DNA of 10,565 bases from an uncultured Anaerolineaceae bacterium. Lineage in GTDB: Bacteria > Chloroflexota > Anaerolineae > Anaerolineales > Anaerolineaceae. Location of the stretch: NCBI GenBank assembly GCA_938020565.1, contig CALIHP010000066.1, positions 1-10,565 of the forward strand, read 5' to 3'. Positions 1 through 6,263 of this stretch are shown in pieces. The translations under genes were made by a program, and so were the position numbers. Below the pieces are notes generated by a model. That model had not been told where the DNA came from, did no database searches, and saw only the letters and a list, made by a program, of their open reading frames with translations. Numbering within the stretch: position 1 is the stretch's first letter; each line of letters starts with the position of its first letter.

Positions 1-716
1 TAATACGCTTCAGCGACGGAGCCGGTGATGGCGGCGAGGGTGTCGCTGTCGCCGCCGAGTGAGATCGCCGTGCGGATCGCGTCTTCGAATGAATCGGACT
101 CCAGGAAAGCTTCAATCGCCTGCGGGACGGTCTCCTGGCAGCTCGCATGGTAACGGTAAGTGGGGCGAATTTCGTCGATCGTGAAATCCAGCGGGTAATA
201 ATCGCGGGCGATGCGCTGACGGATTTCGCTCTTCAGCGCCCCTTGTCTCGCCATCATGATCGCGACGGTCGTGGCTTCCGCGCCTTTGATCCCTTCCGCG
301 TGATTGTGCGTGACCGCCGTAATCGTCTGGGAAAGGCGGACCGCTTCCCGCTCGGTTTTCGCGATGAATCCAGCGGGGCTGATTCGCATGGCGGCTCCAT
401 TGCCGAAGCTGTTATAGGGTTGGGGATTGTCGCTGAAAATCCATCGATAGAACCTGCCGCCGAATCCGCAGCGCGGATACCTCCGCCCGATCTCCCTCAG
501 ATACTTCACCGTCAATTCAGACAGCGCAGCGTAAAAGCCATCCGTGCCGGACGGCATGGCCTTCGACGCTTCCAGGATCGCCCTGGCGACGGCAAGCGTC
601 ATGATACTGTCGTCTGTGACGGAGCAGCTATCAGTAAGCAGGTCAAATTCCTTGCTGCGGTGGTTATTGAACTCAAAACGCGATCCTGCAATGTCGCCGA
701 TGATTGCTCCGATCAT
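1..716 (-). CDS. ADP-ribosylglycohydrolase family protein (3' end beyond window)
   Basis: Read on the minus strand from ATG at 716, this frame is open for 238 codons to the window edge. The family (DraG/ARH fold) removes ADP-ribose from modified proteins or nucleic acids, or cleaves related small molecules, using two Mg2+ ions in the cytoplasm. The N-terminus reads MIGAIIGDIAGSRFE, the family's opening motif. The metal-binding TDDS follows at residues 34-37, and the second metal motif GGDSDT at 221-226. THNH near the middle also fits. Both Asp clusters are intact, so the enzyme looks active. The family normally ends some tens of residues after GGDSDT, so only a short C-terminus is missing. 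An AGGAG ribosome site at 726-730 sits 9 bases before the ATG and fixes the start. No ADP-ribosyltransferase partner is visible, so the substrate is unknown. The family call is firm. Confidence 0.93.
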   Translation of the reverse strand, partial: MIGAIIGDIAGSRFEFNNHRSKEFDLLTDSCSVTDDSIMTLAVARAILEASKAMPSGTDGFYAALSELTVKYLREIGRRYPRCGFGGRFYRWIFSDNPQPYNSFGNGAAMRISPAGFIAKTEREAVRLSQTITAVTHNHAEGIKGAEATTVAIMMARQGALKSEIRQRIARDYYPLDFTIDEIRPTYRYHASCQETVPQAIEAFLESDSFEDAIRTAISLGGDSDTLAAITGSVAEAY

Positions 717-774
717 TGGATCGTTCTCCTTTTGTGTAACTATTGCTGGCGTCTTATCTCAGAAAATACCATGT

Positions 775-803
775 AAAACCCCTGCGAGGGCAGCCTCGTC
801 AGG
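775..803 (-). terminator. Second hairpin in the leader of the ADP-ribosylglycohydrolase gene
   Basis: On the minus strand CCTG-A-CGAGG pairs with CCTCG-CAGG around a 4-base loop. That makes nine base pairs with one bulged A, followed by GG and a short TTTT at 778-775. It lies downstream of the tRNA terminator and about 60 bases before the ADP-ribosylglycohydrolase ATG. It could be a backup terminator or a weak attenuator. The T tract is short, so efficiency is doubtful. I found no convincing promoter between it and the gene; TGGTATTTT further downstream is the nearest to an extended -10 but matches poorly. Confidence 0.45.
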
Positions 804-824
804 CCCGCCGCGTTTATTAACCAT

Positions 825-856
825 AAAAAAACCTTATCCTTGAAAATCTGATAAGG
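825..856 (-). terminator. Intrinsic terminator of the tRNA-Arg unit
   Basis: Minus-strand CCTTATC (856-850) pairs with GATAAGG (838-832) over an 11-base loop and is followed at once by seven T residues (831-825). It lies about 45 bases beyond the tRNA 3' end, so it most likely ends the single-tRNA transcript. The stem is only 7 bp and fairly AT-rich, but the T tract is good. Confidence 0.8.
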
Positions 857-901
857 CTTGATGGCTGACATGACAACATAACCGTTGCGGATTTACTCAA
901 G

Positions 902-974
902 CGCCCCCGGAGGGACTCGAACCCCCAACCTTTTGATTCGAAGTCAACGACTCTATCCATTGAGCTACGAGGGC
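902..974 (-). tRNA. tRNA-Arg (anticodon UCG)
   Basis: The 73-base cloverleaf folds well on the minus strand. The acceptor GCCCTCG pairs with CGGGGGC (two G-U pairs). The D stem is GCTC/GAGT, the anticodon loop is CTTCGAA with anticodon TCG, and the T arm is GGGGG-TTCGAGT-CCCTC. The anticodon reads CGA codons. A20 in the D loop and discriminator G73 are consistent with arginine identity. The pair at the base of the anticodon stem (27-43) is G-A, a mismatch. The bases after G73 are CTT, so the CCA end is not encoded and must be added by a CCA-adding enzyme. The gene has its own promoter and terminator and is not part of a tRNA cluster. Confidence 0.95.
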
Positions 975-984
975 AACAGTGCAT

Positions 985-993
985 AGTATACCA
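985..993 (-). promoter_or_regulatory. Extended -10 promoter of the tRNA-Arg gene
   Basis: The minus strand reads TGGTATACT, an extended -10 element (TGn plus TATACT). It predicts transcription start near 980-978, only about 4-6 bases before the mature tRNA 5' end at 974. No good -35 hexamer lies 16-18 bases upstream, which is common with an extended -10. A small TTTTTC/GAAAAA inverted repeat (1003-1018) lies in the -35 region. Confidence 0.7.
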
Positions 994-1045
994 TAGTTTC
1001 GATTTTTCACCGGAAAAACCAAAAAGGTATGGCCGCGCACGCCCG

Positions 1046-2013
1046 TTAGCGGACCGTATGGATCGGGGCGCCGGCGACGAAAGCGCGCAGGTTTTCCGCC
1101 GCGATCGAGATCAACCGCTTCCGCGTTTCGAGCGGCGTCCAGGCAACATGCGGCGTGATCAGGCGCAGTTTTTCGCGCGCAGCAGCGGGTTTCCCACGGC
1201 GATCGGCTCGATCGAGACGACGTCGATCGCCGCGCAGCCGATCTTCCCCGAATTCAGCGCGTCGGCGACGTCGCTTTCGTTCAGGATCGGCCCGCGGCTG
1301 GCGTTGATCAGGATGACGCCGTCCTTCATTTTCGCAATACGATCCCGATTAATGAATCCGACGAGCTCCGGCGTCAGCGCGGCGTTCAGCGAGATGAAAT
1401 CCGATCTGGCGAGGAGCTCGTCGACCGGTACATATTCCGCGATGGCTCTCCCTTCTTCGGACTCTGACCGGCTGGCGGCGATCACGTTCATTCCGAACGC
1501 ACGCGCGATCCGTCCAACGGTTTTCCCGATCCGTCCGAAGCCGAAGATCCCGAGCGTTTTCCCCGCTATCTCGATCAACGGACGATCCAGCTGGAAAGTA
1601 AAATCGATCGACCGCTGCCAGTCGCCGCGATGGACCGCGCGGTCAAACGCGCCCACATGATTCGTGGCTTCGAGAAGGAGGGCGAAAACGTGCTGGGCGG
1701 TGGCTTCGGTTCCATAGCTGGGGATATTCGTGACGGTAATTCCGCGTTCCGCGGCGGCGGGGACGTCGACGACGTTATATCCGGTCGCCAGGACGCCGAT
1801 ATATTTAACCGTTGGGCAGCCGTCCAGGACTTCACGGGGCAGCGGCGTTTTATTCGTGAGGACGGCTTCGGCGCCGCCGATCCTCTCGACGATTCCGGCG
1901 AGATTCTGATGATCCGTCCGATCGTAGACGGTCAGATCCCCGAGGGTTTCGAATTCCATCCAGCTCAGGTCGCCGGGATTCGTCGTCCAGCCGTCAAGAA
2001 TGACTATTTTCAT
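1046..2013 (-). pseudogene. D-2-hydroxyacid dehydrogenase (NAD-dependent), frameshifted near the 3' end
   Basis: The family reduces 2-oxoacids such as hydroxypyruvate to D-2-hydroxyacids with NAD(P)H in the cytoplasm. Frame 1 runs from ATG at 2013 and stops at 1161-1159 after 284 residues. It contains GFGRIG (158-163, Rossmann nucleotide site), catalytic Arg240 in NASRGP and catalytic Glu269 in SIEP. Just past AKNC the reading shifts by one base. The expected C-terminus, ITPHVAW through to the end, continues in the other frame to TAA at 1048-1046, so catalytic His of ITPH is lost from the 284-residue product. Rejoined, the protein is about 322 residues, the normal family length. An AAGGGA ribosome site (2026-2021) lies 7 bases before the ATG. 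The gene follows gyrA by 38 bases on the same strand and is probably co-transcribed. Recent mutation, sequencing or assembly error, and -1 recoding are all possible. Substrate is uncertain. Confidence 0.88.
1159..1173 (-). other. Frameshift site in the dehydrogenase gene
   Basis: On the minus strand the codons are GCG AAA AAC TGC GCC TGA, with an A5 run at 1173-1169. Stepping back one base gives AAA CTG CGC CTG ATC ACG CCG CAT, which restores KLRLITPH. One missing A in the homopolymer, or a GC duplication in TGCGCC (1167-1162), would each explain the shift. The heptamer G AAA AAC resembles a -1 slippery site, but its first base is not A. I see no clear stimulatory stem-loop directly after it. 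Confidence 0.85.
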
Positions 2014-2051
2014 ACTTAATTCCCTTTCGTTCTGGAAAAGCGGCGGCTGCG

Positions 2052-4658
2052 TCAGAAAAGCGAAATCTGATCGTCGGTTTCCGCTCTCTCCGCGTCGTCC
2101 GTTTCAGCGCGCGCCGGGGGAACCGGCGTTTCCGGTTGAGGGCGGGGCTGCGTTGTCTCCGGCTTAGGCACGGTCGGTTTTTCGGGCGCACGGGCGGAGT
2201 TCTTCGGATCTTTTTTCCTCTCTGCGGGTTGATCCGAGTCGGCGAGATGGACGACGGTGATCCCGGTGACAGTCTGGTTCACGAGCTTGATAAAATATTC
2301 GAGCGCTTTTGCCCGCCTGACCGCCTTAATCATTGCCGGCCGGACGGACCGCGTCTTCTGTTTCCCGTAATGAAGGAGGACGGCTGATTTACCGGACGGC
2401 ATCAGCGTCAGCCCTGCGATCTTTTCGCCCGCGGCGAGCTTCGCGATCATGACGCCCTGGCCCGCGCGCTTTTGGAGCGGGAATTCGCTGACGGCGATTT
2501 TTCCCAGGCCCCAGTCCGTCGTCGCGAACGCGACCGAATCCTTTTCGCTGACGATCGCGGCGCCGGCGATCGTCGCGTTGTCGGCTAATTTCATTCCGGC
2601 GACGCCGGCCGCAATCAGTCCCATCGGTCGCAGGTCGTCCTGAGTGAAGCGGATCGCCTGCCCTTCGCTTGACGCGAGCATAACCTGATCGGTTTCGTCC
2701 CGCGTAATCAGCGCCGCGACAATTCGATCGCCCGGATTCACCTTACAAATCGCGAACGTTTGCCCTGAAACGGTCGGCAGGTTTGAGAGCAGCGTCCGCT
2801 TGATCAGCCCGTTCTGGCTGACGGTAAGAATCGACGCTTCGTCGCCGACGGTCCCGCCGGGCGTCAGCGCGAAAAGCTGGACCGCGGATTCGTCCCCTTT
2901 CTGGAGAAGCTGCGGCCGGAGATCGACGCCCTCCGCGAAGGAATCGACGGTCGGGAGCGTATGCACGTATGATCCGATGACTTTTCCCGCGCTGTTTAAC
3001 AGGTAGACGTTGTCGTCGGTCGAGGACAGCGCGGCGAAGCGTCCGAGGTCAAAGCCCTTTTCATTTGCGCGCTCGATCGAGACGCGCCCGATTTTGAGCT
3101 CCTTCGATACGCCGACGATGACCCGTTCGGATTCCATCATCGCGCCGGCGGTGACGACTTCCTTCGCCGAAACGCCTTCCCCGAGCGTGACGATCTGCGT
3201 TCGGCGCGGGTCGCCGTATTTACGCCTGATATCCAGCTGGTTCTCGATCAGGAGGCTGCGCATCTTAGCCGGCGACGCGAGCAGCTCGCGCATATCCTGG
3301 ATCGCGAGCTGGAGCGCGTCATATTCGCTTTGCAGTTTTTCACGTTCGAGCTGATTGATCCGTTTCAGCGCCATATCTAAGATTGCCTGCGCCTGGATCG
3401 CGTCGATCGGGAAGCGCGCGACGAGTTTTTCCCGCGCTTCTTTCTCGTTGGCGGAAGCGCGGATGATGGCGATGACTTCGTCGATATTCAGCACGGCGAC
3501 GAGCAGTCCGGCGACGATATGCGCCCGTTCTTCGCTTTTTTTGAGTTGGAAGCGGGTCCGCCGTTCGATAACGAGAAGATGATGGTCGATGTAAACCTTG
3601 AGCGCTTTTTTGAGCCCGATAACGCGCGGTTGATTGTTGACGAGCGCCAGCATGATGACGCCGAACGTCGTCTGCAGCGGGGTATATTTATAAAGTTTCC
3701 GGATAACGTCTTCGGGATCGTCGACCTTCCCGACCTCGATCACGATGCGCATGCCCTGCCGGTCGGATTCGTCGCGGAGGTCGGTAATATTCTCCAGAAC
3801 GCCGTCGCGGACGAGCTTCGCGATCCGTTCGAGGAGCGAGGTTTTATTGATCAGGTAGGGGATTTCGGTGATGATAATCCGGTTCCGGCCGCGGCCGATA
3901 TCTTCGAGATGAACCTTGCCGCGGACCATGAGCTTTCCGCGTCCGGTCGCGTATGCGCGGGAAATTTCGTCCTTATCCTCCTCGTTGACGATCAGTCCGC
4001 CGGTCGGGAAATCGGGCCCCTGAACGAAGCGCATCAGGTCCTCGGTCGAAATATCGTCGTACGATTCCCAATTTTTAAGGAGATAGACGACCGCGTCGAT
4101 GACCTCGCTCAGGTTATGCGGCGGGATGTTGGTCGCCATGCCAACCGCGATCCCGTTGGCGCCGTTGACGAGCATATGCGGGAACTGCGCCGGGAGAATG
4201 AGCGGCTCCGGGAGCGTGTCGTCGAAGTTTCGGGTAAAGTCGACGGTATCCTGATCCAGTCCGGTCAGCAGCTCCATCGCGATTTTACTCAGCTTCGCTT
4301 CAGTGTAGCGCATCGCCGCCGGTGGGTCGCCGTCGATCGAGCCGAAGTTCCCCTGACCCTCGACGAGCGGGGAGCGGATGGTGAAATCCTGCGCGAGGCG
4401 GGCCATCGCGTCGTAAACCGCGCTGTCGCCATGCGGATGATATTTCCCGAGGACTTCGCCGACGATACGGGCCGATTTCTTAAACGAGCCTTCCGGACGG
4501 ATCCCCATATCGTACATCGCGTACAGGATCCGGCGCTGGACCGGTTTCAGTCCGTCCCGCGCGTCCGGAAGCGCGCGGGAGATGATCACGCTCATCGCGT
4601 AATCCAGATAGGACTGCTGCATTTCGGTCGTAATTTCGATGGGGGTGATTTCTTTCAC
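2052..4658 (-). CDS. gyrA: DNA gyrase subunit A
   Basis: GyrA cuts and reseals the DNA gate and works with GyrB as an A2B2 enzyme that introduces negative supercoils using ATP. The 868-residue length is normal. The N-terminal breakage-reunion domain (about 1-490) has the catalytic RY in AAMRYTEA, with Tyr118 forming the DNA link. HPHGDSAVYD (74-83) is the quinolone-binding stretch; Ser79 and Asp83 match E. coli Ser83 and Asp87, both in the sensitive form. The C-terminal DNA-wrapping domain follows (about 505-800). Its GyrA box is degenerate, QKRAGQG (729-735) instead of QRRGGKG. A Pro/Lys/Glu-rich tail begins near 806 and ends with two AETDD copies and QISLF. The start is GTG; an in-frame stop lies upstream with no ATG between, and AAGGGA (4674-4669) sits 10 bases before it. 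ParC is the alternative, but box remnant and overall sequence favour GyrA. Confidence 0.96.
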   Translation of the reverse strand: MKEITPIEITTEMQQSYLDYAMSVIISRALPDARDGLKPVQRRILYAMYDMGIRPEGSFKKSARIVGEVLGKYHPHGDSAVYDAMARLAQDFTIRSPLVEGQGNFGSIDGDPPAAMRYTEAKLSKIAMELLTGLDQDTVDFTRNFDDTLPEPLILPAQFPHMLVNGANGIAVGMATNIPPHNLSEVIDAVVYLLKNWESYDDISTEDLMRFVQGPDFPTGGLIVNEEDKDEISRAYATGRGKLMVRGKVHLEDIGRGRNRIIITEIPYLINKTSLLERIAKLVRDGVLENITDLRDESDRQGMRIVIEVGKVDDPEDVIRKLYKYTPLQTTFGVIMLALVNNQPRVIGLKKALKVYIDHHLLVIERRTRFQLKKSEERAHIVAGLLVAVLNIDEVIAIIRASANEKEAREKLVARFPIDAIQAQAILDMALKRINQLEREKLQSEYDALQLAIQDMRELLASPAKMRSLLIENQLDIRRKYGDPRRTQIVTLGEGVSAKEVVTAGAMMESERVIVGVSKELKIGRVSIERANEKGFDLGRFAALSSTDDNVYLLNSAGKVIGSYVHTLPTVDSFAEGVDLRPQLLQKGDESAVQLFALTPGGTVGDEASILTVSQNGLIKRTLLSNLPTVSGQTFAICKVNPGDRIVAALITRDETDQVMLASSEGQAIRFTQDDLRPMGLIAAGVAGMKLADNATIAGAAIVSEKDSVAFATTDWGLGKIAVSEFPLQKRAGQGVMIAKLAAGEKIAGLTLMPSGKSAVLLHYGKQKTRSVRPAMIKAVRRAKALEYFIKLVNQTVTGITVVHLADSDQPAERKKDPKNSARAPEKPTVPKPETTQPRPQPETPVPPARAETDDAERAETDDQISLF

Positions 4659-4705
4659 GTTCGCCGCTTCCCTTTCCGTTGGATAGACCCGTAAGGCGAG
4701 TACCG

Positions 4706-4714
4706 ATTATAGCA
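4706..4714 (-). promoter_or_regulatory. Extended -10 promoter of gyrA
   Basis: The minus strand reads TGCTATAAT, a perfect extended -10 element. Transcription would start near 4699, giving a leader of about 40 bases before the GTG at 4658. The hexamer 17 bases upstream (GAAGGG) is not a recognisable -35, so the extended -10 probably carries the promoter. Confidence 0.75.
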
Positions 4715-4831
4715 TTCTTTTCTTCGGCCCCTTCCGGTTCGTCCGGGGAATCAGGAACTTTTATTCAATTTCATTCTGGCCCGGGATCGGTTGAAAATTG
4801 TGCAGTATGGATTGAATTCATGCTGCCTATC

Positions 4832-4962
4832 TGTCATGCGGATCACGGCGGATCGTCATACAGAGAAATGACAAAAGGCAGATAAAACGACTGGATATTT
4901 GTCATGCGTTTTTTATTACTTTTAGCGCATGGTCAGTGTTTTTTTCTTGTATAATGTGTCAT
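4832..4962 (+). repeat. TGTCAT motifs upstream of the secreted-protein gene
   Basis: TGTCATGCG occurs twice as an exact direct repeat (4832-4840 and 4900-4908, 68 bases apart). The core TGTCAT recurs at 4957-4962, just after the -10 box, and in reverse as ATGACA at 4868-4873. A related CGTCAT sits at 4854-4859. The cluster could be operator sites for a regulator of either divergent gene. The motif is short and I cannot compute significance, so this remains suggestive. Confidence 0.4.
4950..4955 (+). promoter_or_regulatory. Promoter (-10 box) of the secreted-protein gene
   Basis: A perfect TATAAT lies at 4950-4955 after a T-rich stretch. Start would be near 4962, giving a leader of about 45 bases to the ATG at 5007. 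No good -35 hexamer is seen 16-18 bases upstream (the sequence there is near GCATGG), so the promoter may need an activator or rely on the T-rich spacer. Confidence 0.65.
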
Positions 4963-5006
4963 AAAAATAAGATGTATATGATGCCTGGTTAAGAAGGAGG
5001 TTTGTT

Positions 5007-6128
5007 ATGAAAAAGATCCTGTGGGCTATTCTTGCGGCTGCGCTGCTGGCCGCGCCAACTGGCGCATTCGCGCAGGCAGTTCCTTTTGACGGGATTTCAA
5101 TCCCGTTTGATCAGGAGATTTATATTGTTCAGGAGGAACTGGAGAACAGCGCCGACGAGCTGCTGCTGACGCTGCTGTACGCGTCCGATCCGGGAATCGG
5201 AGCGGATGAGGAGGCTGAAATCTGCGAGATTGAATCGGCTGATATCGAGAATTCGTTCCGAACGTATCTGGAGAATATTTCAGCGGGCGGTCTGGACGAG
5301 GTGCAGCCGCCGGTGCCGATGGACACGGACGGCTGCGACGCGGTCCGGATCCGTTACCGGTTCGCCCCGTCGCCGATTCCCGCCGATGCGGAGCTTATCT
5401 TCGCTCAGCTCGATTTCGGTCAGCCTTCGCTTGAATTTATTTATGCGGATCCGGCGAGCTTCGAGTACGCCGGAACGGACGGCGTGACTGCGAATCGCTT
5501 TTTACAGCGGCGCAATGAGCTGACGGTCAGCCCGTCTTTCTTCGGAGAGAACGGCGCGAAAGCGTACGACAGGATTCCGAAAACGGCGGGGCCGCAGGTA
5601 ACCGACTGGGCCCCCGCGACGCGCGATCTCTATCGGATTTCGGTTTCGGACGTTCTTTTTGGCCCGTCGCATCTTGAATTGAGCGTTCTTCTCTCCAGCC
5701 AGTACGTTCACCGCGATTTTTCCAGCATGGATTGGAACATGGTTGGAAATAATAAAGCGATTGAAACGGTTGAAACCGGAACGAGCTTTCTGCTGGATGG
5801 AAAGATGATCGGCGGGACGGGCGGCGGCGGGGACGGCCGCTTCGCGGACGAAGAGCAGTTTGACGGCCCGATCCATGTGGCTCCTTATTCGATGGCGTTT
5901 AATCCTGTCGGGCTGATGGCTGCGACGCCGGAAATGCGCCTGTACCGGATGAACTGGATTTTCGATTCCGAACCGAAGCTCCGCTTCGCGTTTACGCCGG
6001 ATGGGCAGGCGATCTATCACTGGACGACGAAGCTGAATTACGGCCCGACGTTTCAAGTCAATTTCCCGGGAATGGAGAATATCCGGGTACCGGATCAGGA
6101 CGATCGTTACGATAGTTTTTCTCAGTAA
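5007..6128 (+). CDS. Secreted protein of unknown function
   Basis: I do not recognise this 373-residue protein. The N-terminus is a textbook Sec signal peptide: MKK, a hydrophobic stretch to about residue 16, then GAFA before QA, with predicted cleavage after Ala22. No lipobox, second membrane segment or C-terminal anchor is visible, so release to the exterior or cell-wall space is likely. The mature part is acidic and rich in aromatic residues. It has only two cysteines (73 and 110), which could form one disulfide, and a Gly-rich run at 269-277 that may be a flexible loop. The second half looks like beta-strand-rich sequence. The start is strongly supported: AAGGAGG at 4994-5000 lies 6 bases before the ATG. 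The gene is alone in its unit, divergent from gyrA and convergent with the GH5 gene. A link to carbohydrate use with that GH5 is only a guess from position. Confidence 0.88.
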   Translation: MKKILWAILAAALLAAPTGAFAQAVPFDGISIPFDQEIYIVQEELENSADELLLTLLYASDPGIGADEEAEICEIESADIENSFRTYLENISAGGLDEVQPPVPMDTDGCDAVRIRYRFAPSPIPADAELIFAQLDFGQPSLEFIYADPASFEYAGTDGVTANRFLQRRNELTVSPSFFGENGAKAYDRIPKTAGPQVTDWAPATRDLYRISVSDVLFGPSHLELSVLLSSQYVHRDFSSMDWNMVGNNKAIETVETGTSFLLDGKMIGGTGGGGDGRFADEEQFDGPIHVAPYSMAFNPVGLMAATPEMRLYRMNWIFDSEPKLRFAFTPDGQAIYHWTTKLNYGPTFQVNFPGMENIRVPDQDDRYDSFSQ

Positions 6129-6144
6129 AGGGGTAATCAATCGC

Positions 6145-6171
6145 GGAAGCCGGAGATTCTCCCCGGCTTCC
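6145..6171 (+). terminator. GC-rich hairpin after the secreted-protein gene, without T tract
   Basis: GGAAGCCGG (6145-6153) pairs perfectly with CCGGCTTCC (6163-6171) over a 9-base loop. It begins 17 bases after the TAA stop. No run of T follows, so it is not a standard intrinsic terminator. It may protect the mRNA 3' end or help the terminator that follows at 6217. Confidence 0.5.
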
Positions 6172-6216
6172 AGAGCAGCGTGAGCGTTGACCGAAAGTCG
6201 GATCGCGATTCAACGC

Positions 6217-6263
6217 GATGAAAAAAAAGACCGCCCGAGCGTTTCTGGCGGTTTTTTTTCATC
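6217..6263. terminator. Bidirectional intrinsic terminator between convergent genes
   Basis: GATG-A8-GA-CCGCC pairs with GGCGG-T8-CATC across an 11-base loop, with a two-base GA bulge. On either strand the GC stem is followed by a run of eight T, so it can end transcription from both the secreted-protein gene and the GH5 gene. The GH5 TGA stop (6261-6259) lies inside the distal arm, so the terminator overlaps the end of that reading frame. Confidence 0.9.

Larger units (their letters stand above)
4659..5006. other. Divergent intergenic region between gyrA and the secreted-protein gene
   Basis: This 348-base spacer is more AT-rich than its surroundings and has no plausible gene. It carries the gyrA promoter at the left (minus strand), the promoter and ribosome site of the secreted-protein gene at the right (plus strand), and several TGTCAT motifs between them. 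The open frame at 4679-4885 on the plus strand overlaps the gyrA promoter, has no ribosome site, and looks random. Confidence 0.8.

Noticed and set aside
1003..1018. TTTTTC/GAAAAA inverted repeat as a terminator of the dehydrogenase gene
   Set aside because: The stem is six pairs with a single G-C and is not followed by a proper T tract, so termination there is not supported.
1159..1185. Programmed -1 frameshifting in the dehydrogenase gene
   Set aside because: The heptamer is G AAA AAC, not a true X XXY YYZ site, and I see no clear stimulatory structure. Mutation or sequence error is simpler, so I kept recoding only as an alternative.
3519..4694. A 391-residue open frame on the plus strand opposite gyrA
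   Set aside because: It is antisense to a definite gyrA, has no ribosome site, and its Asp/Arg-rich composition is what the complement of GC-biased codons gives. The same applies to the other long antisense frames opposite rpoC, GH5, the dehydrogenase and the ADP-ribosylglycohydrolase gene.
4679..4885. Small plus-strand open frame in the gyrA upstream spacer
   Set aside because: It overlaps the gyrA promoter, lacks a ribosome site and shows no protein-like pattern.
4659..5006. Possible replication origin next to gyrA
   Set aside because: gyrA is near the origin in many bacteria, but I see no cluster of DnaA boxes or dnaA/dnaN/gyrB neighbours here.
5502..6140. A 212-residue minus-strand frame inside the secreted-protein gene
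   Set aside because: It lies opposite a gene with a signal peptide and strong ribosome site, has no ribosome site of its own, and its Arg-rich sequence is typical of a shadow frame.
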